A model generated the notes under the pieces. It saw only the letters and a list, made by a program, of their open reading frames with translations, ran no database searches and was not told where the DNA came from. A DNA stretch of 5,128 nucleotides from PRO6 sp049646625. Its GTDB lineage: Bacteria > Pseudomonadota > Alphaproteobacteria > Rhizobiales > Xanthobacteraceae. Position numbers and translations under genes: made by a program. Location: positions 1 through 5,128 of the forward strand of contig JBARWE010000188.1 of the NCBI GenBank assembly GCA_049646625.1, in the 5' to 3' direction. Position 1 is the first letter of the stretch; every line of letters starts with the position of its first letter. This document shows, in pieces, positions 1-5,128 of this stretch.

Positions 1-1
1 C

Positions 2-298
2 GGCGGCACCGCGCGCGTGGCGCGGCTCGTTGCGACAGGGCGCCCCGGCACGCTGCAGATCCGTCTGGTCGATCCGGCGACCGGCAACACCCGCCCCGGC
101 CTCGGCGCCTGCACCGGCGATTCCGGCGGGCCGGCACTGCAAATACAGAACGGCCGCGCGGCAATCGTCGGTGTGGTGAGTTGGTCCACGGCGGCGAACA
201 ACGCCAGCGGCTGCGGCGGCCTCACCGGCGTCACGCCACTGTCGCTTTATTACGACTGGATCGTCACGACTGCGCGGCACTGGGGCGCGGGGTTGTAA
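2..298 (+). CDS. S1 (chymotrypsin-fold) serine protease, C-terminal part
   Basis: This is the 3' end of a gene that begins left of the window; the frame is open from base 2, so 98 residues are visible before a TAA stop. The nucleophile motif GDSGGP lies at about residues 38-43. It is preceded by Cys (ACTGDSGGP) and followed by VSWS and then SGCGG...GVTPL..YYDWI, the usual end of the second S1 barrel with its final helix. The two cysteines match the conserved 191-220 disulfide, which suggests a secreted or periplasmic protein; any signal peptide is outside the window. By chymotrypsin numbering, position 189 at the bottom of the S1 pocket reads as Gly rather than the trypsin Asp, so Arg/Lys specificity is unlikely. 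His57 and Asp102 cannot be seen. The gene converges on the phage-type cluster and is probably unrelated cell DNA. The family call is firm; substrate and role are unknown. Confidence 0.88.
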   Translation, partial: GGTARVARLVATGRPGTLQIRLVDPATGNTRPGLGACTGDSGGPALQIQNGRAAIVGVVSWSTAANNASGCGGLTGVTPLSLYYDWIVTTARHWGAGL

Positions 299-313
299 TT
301 TACTTATCTCGTC

Positions 314-372
314 ATGGCCGGGCGTAGCCGTTAGAAGAACGGCGTTCTATCGAACGCCTATGTCCCGGCCAT
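314..372. repeat. Mosaic palindromic element, copy A
   Basis: Intergenic palindrome just after the serine protease stop. The outer 9-bp stem is ATGGCCGGG (314-322) paired with CCCGGCCAT (364-372). Inside are two hairpins that cannot form together: GCCGTT (327-332) with AACGGC (338-343), and GGCGTTC (341-347) with GAACGCC (352-358), overlapping at 341-343. The outer stem is identical to that of the element at 2327-2382. The inner arms differ in sequence but keep the same layout, including CATAG beside the stem on the minus strand. It may act as a bidirectional terminator between two convergent genes, but it has no T-tract of its own. Confidence 0.8.
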
Positions 373-383
373 CCCCCACCCTA

Positions 384-440
384 CCCTCCCCCAGCAAAAG
401 GGCGTTCACGCCCGTCTTTGACGGGCTATGCGGGGGAGGG
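384..440. repeat. Mosaic palindromic element, copy B
   Basis: The outer stem is CCCTCCCCC (384-392) with GGGGGAGGG (432-440), extended by GC/GC (394-395 with 430-431) around a bulged A393. The enclosed 36-nt module at 395-430 matches 2337-2372 at 33 of 36 positions. The outer stem is completely different from that of the other two elements, so tip and stem look like exchangeable modules. It lies between the capsid stop and the convergent protease gene. Confidence 0.82.
396..426 (-). terminator. Terminator-like hairpin after the capsid gene
   Basis: Read on the minus strand, the 7-bp hairpin GCCCGTC/GACGGGC (426-420 with 416-410) comes first. It is followed by GGGCGT/ACGCCC (413-408 with 405-400) and then TTTT (399-396). 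The second hairpin plus T-tract has intrinsic-terminator shape, about 50 nt past the capsid stop. The first hairpin shares bases 410-413 with it, so only one can form at a time. The T-tract is short, so termination strength is uncertain. Confidence 0.55.
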
Positions 441-463
441 ATTAAGAGAGGGGGGCAACAGCC

Positions 464-1708
464 TCAGCTCGCGCTGCACTTCAACAGCTTGATGGCGTCA
501 AAGTCCTGCACGCCGCCGCCGACCCGCTTGGTGGTGTAGAACAGCACATAGGGCTTTGCGGAGTACGGATCGCGCAGCACCCGCACGCCGGTGCGGTCGA
601 CGATCAGATAGCCGCGGCGGAAGTCGCCGAACGCAATCGGCAACGTATCCGTGTCGAGGTCCGGCATGTCCTCGGACTCGACCACCGGGAACGTCATCAG
701 CGAGGCGCGCCCGCCCGGCTGCGCCGGCGGCTGCCACAGATAACCGCCGCCGGCATCCTTGAACTTGCGGATTGTCCCTTGCGTCTTGCGGTTCATCACG
801 AAGGTGCCGTTCTGGCGGTAGCCGGCCTTCAGCGCGTAGATCAGATCGACCAGCGCGTCGGAGGGATGCGAGGCGGCGAAGCCCGCGGCGCCGCCGCTGG
901 CGACCGTGCCGAGCTTGCCCCAGATCCACGACGCATTGGCCACGGTATCGTAGCTCAGAAAGCCCTTCGGCTTGCCCGAGCCGTCGCCGGTGACGAAGGC
1001 GGTGCCCTCCTGCATCGCAAAGGTCAGTTCGACCTCGGAGGCGATCCACTCGTCGATATCGACCGCGGCATCGTCGAGCAGCGTCGCGGTCGCCGCCGGC
1101 ATGGCGTAAAGCTCCATCGCCGGAAACGACAGCGCATCGAGCGTCGGCGTCGTGGTCTGCACCCGCTCAGCGGCCTCGCCGATCCAGCCGGAGGCCGGGC
1201 CGGCGGTCATGAACGGCTTCTTGTAGACGGAGGCGGACATCTCGCGCACCGTCGCCAGCGCCCGCAGCGGCGAGATCGCAGCGAGGCGCCGGCCAATCTC
1301 GCGCTCCAGTTCGACCGGCACCAGGTAGCCGCCGTCCGGGTTGGAAGCTGCCGACATCGCCTTGGTCTCGATGCGGCGCAACTCGCCCGCCTCGCCCGAG
1401 CGCACATAGGCATCGAACGCGCTCTTGTGCTCCTCGGCGGCGAGATCGGGCGCGGCCCTCGCTCCTTCCAGCGCCGGGCGCGCCTGCTTCAGCGCCATGG
1501 CGTCAAGCCGGCGCTGCGCGGTATCGAGCGCGACATTGATGCGATCGACTTTCTCCTCCAGGAGTACGTCGGCGGAGCGCCGCTCGAGCGCGGCAAGGCG
1601 CTCGTCGTTGGCGTCGCGGAACGCCTCAAAGGCGCGCATCAACTCGTCGTGCGGCGTGACGACGCCGGCCTTCTGCTCCGGCGCGGTGGCGGAAATATCA
1701 AAATCCAT
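464..1708 (-). CDS. HK97-family major capsid protein
   Basis: Encodes 414 residues, close to the usual 390-420 for this family and to RcGTA g5. Residues 20-80 are charged and heptad-like (DELMRAFEAF...RLAALERR...), fitting the scaffold-like delta domain that the prohead protease removes. A linker follows (ETKAMSAASNPDGGYLVPVE, 114-133), where maturation cleavage usually falls. The shell-forming part shows GWIGEAAE (174-181), the typical GDGSGKPKGFL (241-251), and the C-terminal FGDFRRGYLIVDRTG with LRDPYS (360-383). An ATG at 1729 is in frame, but AAGGAG ends 6 nt before the ATG at 1708, so 1708 is preferred. The upstream protease gene ends 20 nt before it. This should be the most abundant protein of the module. 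No connector or tail gene follows, which is unusual for a working phage or GTA cluster. Confidence 0.95.
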   Translation of the reverse strand: MDFDISATAPEQKAGVVTPHDELMRAFEAFRDANDERLAALERRSADVLLEEKVDRINVALDTAQRRLDAMALKQARPALEGARAAPDLAAEEHKSAFDAYVRSGEAGELRRIETKAMSAASNPDGGYLVPVELEREIGRRLAAISPLRALATVREMSASVYKKPFMTAGPASGWIGEAAERVQTTTPTLDALSFPAMELYAMPAATATLLDDAAVDIDEWIASEVELTFAMQEGTAFVTGDGSGKPKGFLSYDTVANASWIWGKLGTVASGGAAGFAASHPSDALVDLIYALKAGYRQNGTFVMNRKTQGTIRKFKDAGGGYLWQPPAQPGGRASLMTFPVVESEDMPDLDTDTLPIAFGDFRRGYLIVDRTGVRVLRDPYSAKPYVLFYTTKRVGGGVQDFDAIKLLKCSAS

Positions 1709-1714
1709 GGTGCT

Positions 1715-1720
1715 CTCCTT
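1715..1720 (-). promoter_or_regulatory. Ribosome binding site of the capsid gene
   Basis: AAGGAG on the minus strand, 6 nt before ATG 1708. It is the strongest Shine-Dalgarno match in the window, fits high capsid output, and decides the start against the in-frame ATG at 1729, which overlaps the protease stop (TGATG) but lies upstream of this site. Confidence 0.75.
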
Positions 1721-1728
1721 GATGAACA

Positions 1729-2196
1729 TCAGCGGCGCGCCGGCTTCACCGCATGCACGCGCGCGCCGGCGAGCAGCGGAAAGGTGACGATGGAAATTTC
1801 CCAGAGATCGACCTGGTAAAGTCTGCGGATGCGCGTCGCCGGATCGATGCGCGCGCGCACGGTGCGGTAGCCGATCGACAGCCCGTCGATGGCGCCTTGC
1901 TCGATCAGCGCCATGAGTTCGCGACCACGGCGCACATCGGGAATGAGTTTTCCGCGGGCGCGCAAGCCGCGCACGTCCTCGGCGAGGTCGAGCCAGATGC
2001 CCACCGGCTCGGAGGGGTCGTGCTGAAACAGCATCGGCACCTTGCGAATGCCGCGCTGCCTCAGCGTGGTCGCGAACGCGCCGGGCATCACCATGTCGCG
2101 CGCCTGGTCGATCTCGCCGAACAGGCTGGCATAGCCCTCGACGCTGCCGTCACCGGCAAACGCGACACGGGAAGCGGATGGCAGCGGCGCGTGCAT
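1729..2196 (-). CDS. HK97-family prohead protease (peptidase S78/U35)
   Basis: Encodes 155 residues, short but within range for GTA-type prohead proteases. Motifs in order: EGYASLFGEIDQARDMVMPGAF (20-41, written here as the domain start with the conserved G-YAS-F and V-PGAF), FQHDP with the likely catalytic His59, DGLSIGYR with the likely nucleophile Ser107, and LWEISIVTFP (131-140) with Glu133. This is the herpesvirus-assemblin-like fold that trims the capsid delta domain during prohead maturation. The frame runs open further upstream, but MHAPLPSAS at 2196 has GAGG 7 nt before it, and the upstream extension has no family resemblance and no ATG. The gene is followed at 20 nt by the capsid gene, its substrate. 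It is separated by 202 nt from the gene before it, unlike the close packing elsewhere in the module, so it may be expressed partly independently. Confidence 0.93.
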   Translation of the reverse strand: MHAPLPSASRVAFAGDGSVEGYASLFGEIDQARDMVMPGAFATTLRQRGIRKVPMLFQHDPSEPVGIWLDLAEDVRGLRARGKLIPDVRRGRELMALIEQGAIDGLSIGYRTVRARIDPATRIRRLYQVDLWEISIVTFPLLAGARVHAVKPARR

Positions 2197-2263
2197 GGGC
2201 GGGCCTCGTCGGAAGGAACAGGAGAAGGTCGTGAGACGAGTGAGGCTGCGCCGCGTACACAAC

Positions 2264-2386
2264 CGTCATGCCCGCGCGTGTTGCGGGCATCCACGTCTTG
2301 ACGGCGCTTCAGCAAGAAAGACGTGGATGGCCGGGACAAAAGGGCGTTTACGCCCGTCTGCGACGGGCTATGGCCCGGCCATGACG
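2264..2386. repeat. Composite palindromic element C inside the head operon
   Basis: A nested inverted-repeat block. CGTCAT (2264-2269) and ATGACG (2381-2386) form the ends. Inside are ATGCCCGC/GCGGGCAT (2268-2275 with 2283-2290), ATCCACGTCTT/AAGACGTGGAT (11 bp, 2289-2299 with 2318-2328) and ATGGCCGGG/CCCGGCCAT (2327-2335 with 2374-2382). The last stem encloses a 36-nt module nearly identical to that at 395-430. The whole could fold as a cruciform in DNA or a multi-branched RNA. I recall GC-rich intergenic palindromes of this kind as common in Bradyrhizobium-like genomes, so it is probably a dispersed genomic repeat that landed in this operon. It fills most of the gap between 2196 and 2399, where I see no convincing gene. 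Confidence 0.85.
2338..2368 (-). terminator. Terminator/attenuator-like hairpin pair upstream of the prohead protease
   Basis: On the minus strand: GCCCGTC/GACGGGC (2368-2362 with 2358-2352), overlapping GGGCGT/ACGCCC (2355-2350 with 2347-2342), then TTTT (2341-2338). The geometry and orientation are the same as at 396-426. It begins about 30 nt after the stop of the 62-aa gene and would reduce read-through into protease and capsid if active. The hairpin is short and sits inside a longer stem (2327-2335/2374-2382) that could compete, so activity is a guess from shape. Confidence 0.42.
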
Positions 2387-2398
2387 AAGGAGAAAGAG

Positions 2399-2587
2399 CT
2401 ACCGCTTCACCGGCTTGCGCCGTATCGGTGTCTTGCGCCGCAAGGGTCGCACCGGCGCCTTGCGTTGCAGGCGTTCGAGGTGCGCAAGAAATTCACGGAA
2501 CACGACGAGATGCGTCGGCACGCTCTTGGTCTCAAAGCTCTCGCGCGCGGGGCGGATCGCGCGCAGCATGCTGTGCAGGGTGTCCAT
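2399..2587 (-). CDS. Small, highly basic protein of unknown function (62 aa)
   Basis: I do not recognise this protein. The first 40 residues look like a mixed helix (MDTLHSMLRAIRP...LVVFREFLAHLERL). Residues 42-62 are a tail with 11 Arg/Lys in 21 residues and no acidic residue (RKTPIRRKPVKR at the end), suggesting contact with nucleic acid or an acidic partner. Its ATG overlaps the TGA of the preceding gene by one base (TGATG), a typical translational-coupling arrangement. A GAGGA lies 9 nt before it, inside the acidic C-terminal codons of that gene. The position between portal and protease is where GTA and HK97-like clusters carry variable small genes (g3.5 in RcGTA), but I cannot show homology to g3.5. 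Overlap, ribosome site and orientation support a real gene; function is unknown. Confidence 0.65.
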   Translation of the reverse strand: MDTLHSMLRAIRPARESFETKSVPTHLVVFREFLAHLERLQRKAPVRPLRRKTPIRRKPVKR

Positions 2588-2802
2588 CAGTCCTCGTCCT
2601 CGTGGTGATCGGAGTGCTTGCGCGCGGCAGCGCGGGCATTGAACAGCGCAAGCTCCCGCACGAAATCATCGAAGCGGCGCATCGCGAAAGCCAGTTCGCG
2701 CAGCGTGAACAGCGCAGCCGCGCTGGCGCCCACCGCCCACAGCAGCAGCGCCAGGTGCGCAAGGTCGCCGCGCGCTGAAAATGTCTGGATCAGATCGCCC
2801 AT
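2587..2802 (-). CDS. Small single-span membrane protein of unknown function (71 aa)
   Basis: No family recognised. One hydrophobic stretch (LAHLALLLWAVGASAAALFTL, residues 14-34, given as a segment rich in Leu and Ala) is long enough to cross a membrane. It is followed by an amphipathic, charged helix (RELAFAMRRFDDFVRELALF, 35-54) and an acidic/His tail (HSDHHEDED). A GTG at 2805 is directly before the ATG at 2802; I chose the ATG, 6 nt after the portal stop. No strong ribosome site is seen, so translation may depend on ribosomes finishing the portal gene. It corresponds in position to g3.5 of RcGTA. A membrane protein here could tether the portal or prohead at the inner membrane, or be holin-like, but neither is shown. 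The reading frame is well supported by its packing between portal and the next gene. Confidence 0.72.
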   Translation of the reverse strand: MGDLIQTFSARGDLAHLALLLWAVGASAAALFTLRELAFAMRRFDDFVRELALFNARAAARKHSDHHEDED

Positions 2803-2808
2803 CACCGA

Positions 2809-3990
2809 TCACGCCGGCCGGTCGCCATCCGCGACCGGCCCATAACCGACCGCTTCGCGCTTCTCGTTGCGGGTCAGAAAATCGGCGCGCGCGACGCGCT
2901 CCCACAAAGCCGTGCGATCGGCGGCCAGCGCGTCGATGCGATCGATATCGACCACCGCGCGCAGATCGCCCTCGCGGTCGAGCCACTGCACCAGTGCCGC
3001 GCCGACGCGCGCCGCCAGCGGCAGCACGGTCTGGCGCCAGAACACGCGGTTGGCTTCCTGATAGTTCGAGAACGTGTTGTCGCCGGGAATGCCGAGCAGC
3101 ATCGGCGGCACCCCGAAGGCGAGCGCGATCTCGCGCGCGGCGGCGTGCTTCGCCTCCATGAAATCCATGTCCTTGGGCGACAGCGACATCGCCTTCCAGT
3201 CCAGCCCGCCTTCGAGCAGCAGCGGCCGCCCGGCATTGACCGCCCCCTGATAGGTCTCGGTCAGTTCGCGCTTCAGCCGCTCGAACTGCTGATCCGACAG
3301 CACCGCGCCCTCGGGGCCGGAATAAACCAGCGCGCCGGAGGGGCGCGCGGCGTTGTCGAGCAGCGCCTTGTTCCAGCGCGCCGCCGCGTTGTGAGTATCG
3401 ACCGCGACCGCCGCCGCCTCCAGCGGCGCCAGGCCATAGTGGTCGTCGAGCGGATGAAAGAACGTCAGATGCAGGACCGGCGGTGGCACTGCGTTCTGGT
3501 CGAAGCGCACACTGCGCCCGCCTGCGGTGTAATCGTAAGCTGCCGCCCAGCCGTCGCTGCCCGGCACCACCTTCATGCGGTCGGGACGCAGCGCATAAAG
3601 TTCACGCACATGGCCGTCGAGCGCGACTGCCTCGACATAGGCGTTGCCGGCTAGCAGCAGATGCGCATAGAGCGCCTCGAAGAAGCTCGCGCCATCCTGG
3701 CGCGGGTTGGGGCGCGCCAGCAGCGCAAGCAGCGGATGCGCCTCGTGCTCGCGTGCGCCTTCATAGACGAGAAAGACGCAGGAGGCGGCGTTCTCGGCGA
3801 TCAGCCGCACCGCGCGATGCACAATGGCGTTACTGAGGTAGCCCTCGCGCGCCAGTGCCGCATAATCGCGCGGCGTCCAGCGTGGCCGCCCGCCGCGCTC
3901 GAACGCCAGCACCTGCGCGGTGCGGCTGGCCTTGGCTTCGGAAGGCCGCGCCTGCGGCGCAACGAACAGTGATTTCAGGCGATCGAGCAT
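2809..3990 (-). CDS. HK97-family phage/GTA portal protein
   Basis: Encodes 393 residues, matching the 390-400 typical of GTA-type portal proteins. It forms the dodecameric ring at one capsid vertex through which DNA enters and to which the terminase docks. Diagnostic stretches are: an N-terminal GYLSNAIVHRAVRLIAENAA (50-69), the LLARPNP (90-96) with FFEALYAHLLLAGNAYVE (103-120) block, the stem/clip region with DDHYGLAPLEAA (182-193), and the near-universal AFGVPPMLLGIPGDNTFSNY (291-310) followed by QEANRVFWRQTVLPL. The frame is open further upstream to 4164, but that part overlaps the terminase gene and is unlike portal proteins. TGAGGA lies 7 nt before the ATG at 3990, which settles the start. 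The terminase stop is 22 nt upstream. The gene looks intact. Confidence 0.95.
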   Translation of the reverse strand: MLDRLKSLFVAPQARPSEAKASRTAQVLAFERGGRPRWTPRDYAALAREGYLSNAIVHRAVRLIAENAASCVFLVYEGAREHEAHPLLALLARPNPRQDGASFFEALYAHLLLAGNAYVEAVALDGHVRELYALRPDRMKVVPGSDGWAAAYDYTAGGRSVRFDQNAVPPPVLHLTFFHPLDDHYGLAPLEAAAVAVDTHNAAARWNKALLDNAARPSGALVYSGPEGAVLSDQQFERLKRELTETYQGAVNAGRPLLLEGGLDWKAMSLSPKDMDFMEAKHAAAREIALAFGVPPMLLGIPGDNTFSNYQEANRVFWRQTVLPLAARVGAALVQWLDREGDLRAVVDIDRIDALAADRTALWERVARADFLTRNEKREAVGYGPVADGDRPA

Positions 3991-3997
3991 CGCAATA

Positions 3998-4003
3998 TCC
4001 TCA
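3998..4003 (-). promoter_or_regulatory. Ribosome binding site of the portal gene
   Basis: TGAGGA on the minus strand, 7 nt before ATG 3990 and inside the 22-nt gap after the terminase stop. It favours the 393-aa portal over the longer in-frame version that would start within the terminase gene. An ATG at 4004 that overlaps this site is out of frame. Confidence 0.65.
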
Positions 4004-4012
4004 TTGAAAACA

Positions 4013-5128
4013 TCACAGCCCGCGCACGCGCGGGCCGGAGCGATTGCCGAGCGCCAGCGCGGTGATGGCCCATACCAGCGCATCGAGCCGGTCGGGCGAA
4101 CGGCCCGACGACAGCCCGTTGCTGGCGAAGTCGCACATCTCGTCCTCCAGCGCCGGAAACGCACCGGCGTGCATCACCCGGCCCTGTTCGTAGAGCGCCG
4201 CCACCGGCTCGGCGCGCAGCCACTTGCCGCGCGTCGCCCGCACGGCGATCACCGGCACCGCGGCATCCACCTCGTGGATCACCGCGCGCACCATGTCGCC
4301 GCCCTGGTTGACTTCGGCGACCAGCGCATCGGCTTCAAGCCGGCGCCACAGCGCAATCGCTTTCGCCGCCCACACCGCCGGCGTGACGCCGGCCACCGTC
4401 TCATCGGCGAGCACGCAAACCCTGCCGTCCGGCGCAACCCCGGCCGCGACGATGCCGCACGCATCGGCGCGCCGGCTCGACGAGGCCGGCGGATCGACCG
4501 CCACCACGATGCGTCCGCAGCCCGGCGCGGTATCAATCCGGCAACGCTCGATCAATTCGCGCGACCACAGCGCATCGGGCCGGTCGTCGATGATCTCGCC
4601 GTCAAGCTCCTGCCGGCCAAGCCGCGTGCCGGCGTAGCGCGCCATCACCGTCTTGAGAAACGTCGGCGCCAGATGAAAGGCATTGGCGCGGGTCGGCGCC
4701 CGCGTCACCACGGTGGTCGGCTCAGCGATCAGGCGCTTGATCAGCGCGGTCGGGCGCGGGGTGGTGGTGACGATCTGGCGCGGCGCTGCTCCCAACCGCA
4801 AACCAAACTGCAGCATGTCGAAGGCCGCCTCCGCGTAACGCCATTTGGCCACTTCGTCGGCCCAGGCGCAGCCAAACTGCGGCCCGCGCAAACTTTCCGG
4901 GTCCTCGGCCGAGAACGCATAGGCGACGGCACCGTTATTCCATTCCAGCCGGCGGCGCGACGGCACCCATAGCGGACGCTCGCCGCGGCGATGCACCGCG
5001 AGCAGACCGGAGATGCCCTCGATCATCACTTCGCGCACGTCGTGTTCGGTCTCGCCGACCAGCGCGATGCGCGCGACCGCCCTGTCCGCGAACGGCGGCA
5101 GGCCGAGCGCCTGCGCCCGCACCCATTC
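4013..5128 (-). CDS. terL: Terminase large subunit, GTA/HK97 type, N-terminus outside window
   Basis: ATP-driven DNA-packaging motor with a C-terminal nuclease. The frame is open to the window edge; 371 residues are visible, and the first ones (EWVRAQALGLPP) are what normally follows the Walker A loop in GTA terminases, so Walker A itself should lie just past base 5128. Counting from the first visible residue: Walker B at 85-92 (FGCAWADE, with Asp91 and catalytic Glu92), KWRYAEAAFDMLQFGLRLG right after it, the coupling motif TTTP (121-124), and RNase H-like nuclease acidic residues at Asp212 (VAVDPP), Glu272 (VAEVNQGG) and Asp349 (DRLDALVWA). All expected catalytic residues of the visible part are present. 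The wording around Walker B and TTTPRP is very like RcGTA g2, which cuts DNA without sequence specificity (headful packaging). A GTG at 5122 could be misread as a start. The portal gene follows after 22 nt. Confidence 0.95.
   Translation of the reverse strand, partial: EWVRAQALGLPPFADRAVARIALVGETEHDVREVMIEGISGLLAVHRRGERPLWVPSRRRLEWNNGAVAYAFSAEDPESLRGPQFGCAWADEVAKWRYAEAAFDMLQFGLRLGAAPRQIVTTTPRPTALIKRLIAEPTTVVTRAPTRANAFHLAPTFLKTVMARYAGTRLGRQELDGEIIDDRPDALWSRELIERCRIDTAPGCGRIVVAVDPPASSSRRADACGIVAAGVAPDGRVCVLADETVAGVTPAVWAAKAIALWRRLEADALVAEVNQGGDMVRAVIHEVDAAVPVIAVRATRGKWLRAEPVAALYEQGRVMHAGAFPALEDEMCDFASNGLSSGRSPDRLDALVWAITALALGNRSGPRVRGL

Noticed and set aside
779..1819. A 346-codon open frame on the plus strand opposite the capsid gene
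   Set aside because: Same shadow character; the capsid frame on the other strand has family motifs from end to end and a strong ribosome site.
2197..2262. N-terminal extension of the prohead protease
   Set aside because: It would need a TTG start, has no ribosome site and adds residues unlike the family, whereas ATG 2196 has GAGG at 7 nt.
2197..2263. Sigma-70 promoter for protease and capsid
   Set aside because: No convincing -35/-10 pair with proper spacing was found; a pyrimidine-rich stretch is present but proves nothing.
2088..2339. An 83-codon minus-strand frame across the repeat-containing gap
   Set aside because: It runs through the palindromic element and into the protease gene in another frame; there is no motif and no plausible start signal.
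2264..2386. CRISPR array or insertion sequence
   Set aside because: The repeats are inverted and nested, not regularly spaced direct repeats, and there is no transposase gene or target-site duplication visible.
3991..4164. Longer portal start inside the terminase gene
   Set aside because: The added residues overlap the terminase coding region, do not resemble portal proteins, and the ribosome site at 3998-4003 points to ATG 3990.
3920..4972. A 350-codon open frame on the plus strand opposite portal and terminase
   Set aside because: It is antisense to two clear family members, is rich in Arg/His/Ala/Gly as expected of GC-rich shadow frames, and shows no recognisable motif.
5120..5122. GTG as the true start of the terminase
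   Set aside because: The frame continues upstream through GAA TGG to the window edge, and EWVRAQ is internal sequence following Walker A in this family.

Overview
The window looks like chromosomal DNA of a GC-rich alphaproteobacterium, most likely Hyphomicrobiales and by general flavour Bradyrhizobium/Rhodopseudomonas-like. That placement is an inference from base composition, from the style of the intergenic palindromes and from the resemblance of the phage-type genes to RcGTA-like clusters. No marker gene here fixes the taxon.

Most of the window (5128 down to 464, minus strand) is an HK97-type DNA-packaging and head module in the classical order: terminase large subunit (5' end outside the window), portal, two small unknown proteins (71 and 62 aa), prohead protease, major capsid protein. 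The order matches genes g2, g3, g3.5, g4 and g5 of the Rhodobacter capsulatus gene transfer agent (GTA), and the terminase reads like the GTA branch. Together these genes would build and fill a capsid: the portal forms the DNA entry ring, the terminase pumps and cuts DNA, the protease matures the prohead, and the capsid protein forms the shell. Terminase, portal and the two small genes are tightly packed (gaps of 22 and 6 nt, then a 1-nt TGATG overlap). A 202-nt gap holding a large palindromic element follows, then protease and capsid with a 20-nt gap.

Downstream of the capsid gene the head-completion and tail genes (g6 onward in RcGTA) are not present. A 165-nt intergenic stretch with two more palindromic elements is followed by the 3' end of a convergent plus-strand gene for a chymotrypsin-fold (S1) serine protease. 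The head module is therefore cut off from any tail module at this locus.

The most notable non-coding signal is a family of three mosaic palindromes (314-372, 384-440, and 2327-2382 within 2264-2386). They share an architecture of an outer 9-bp stem, a CATAG box (minus strand) and two overlapping, mutually exclusive inner hairpins, but differ in stem sequence with compensatory changes. Two copies also carry a TTTT tract after the second hairpin on the minus strand. These two terminator- or attenuator-like copies bracket the protease-capsid gene pair.
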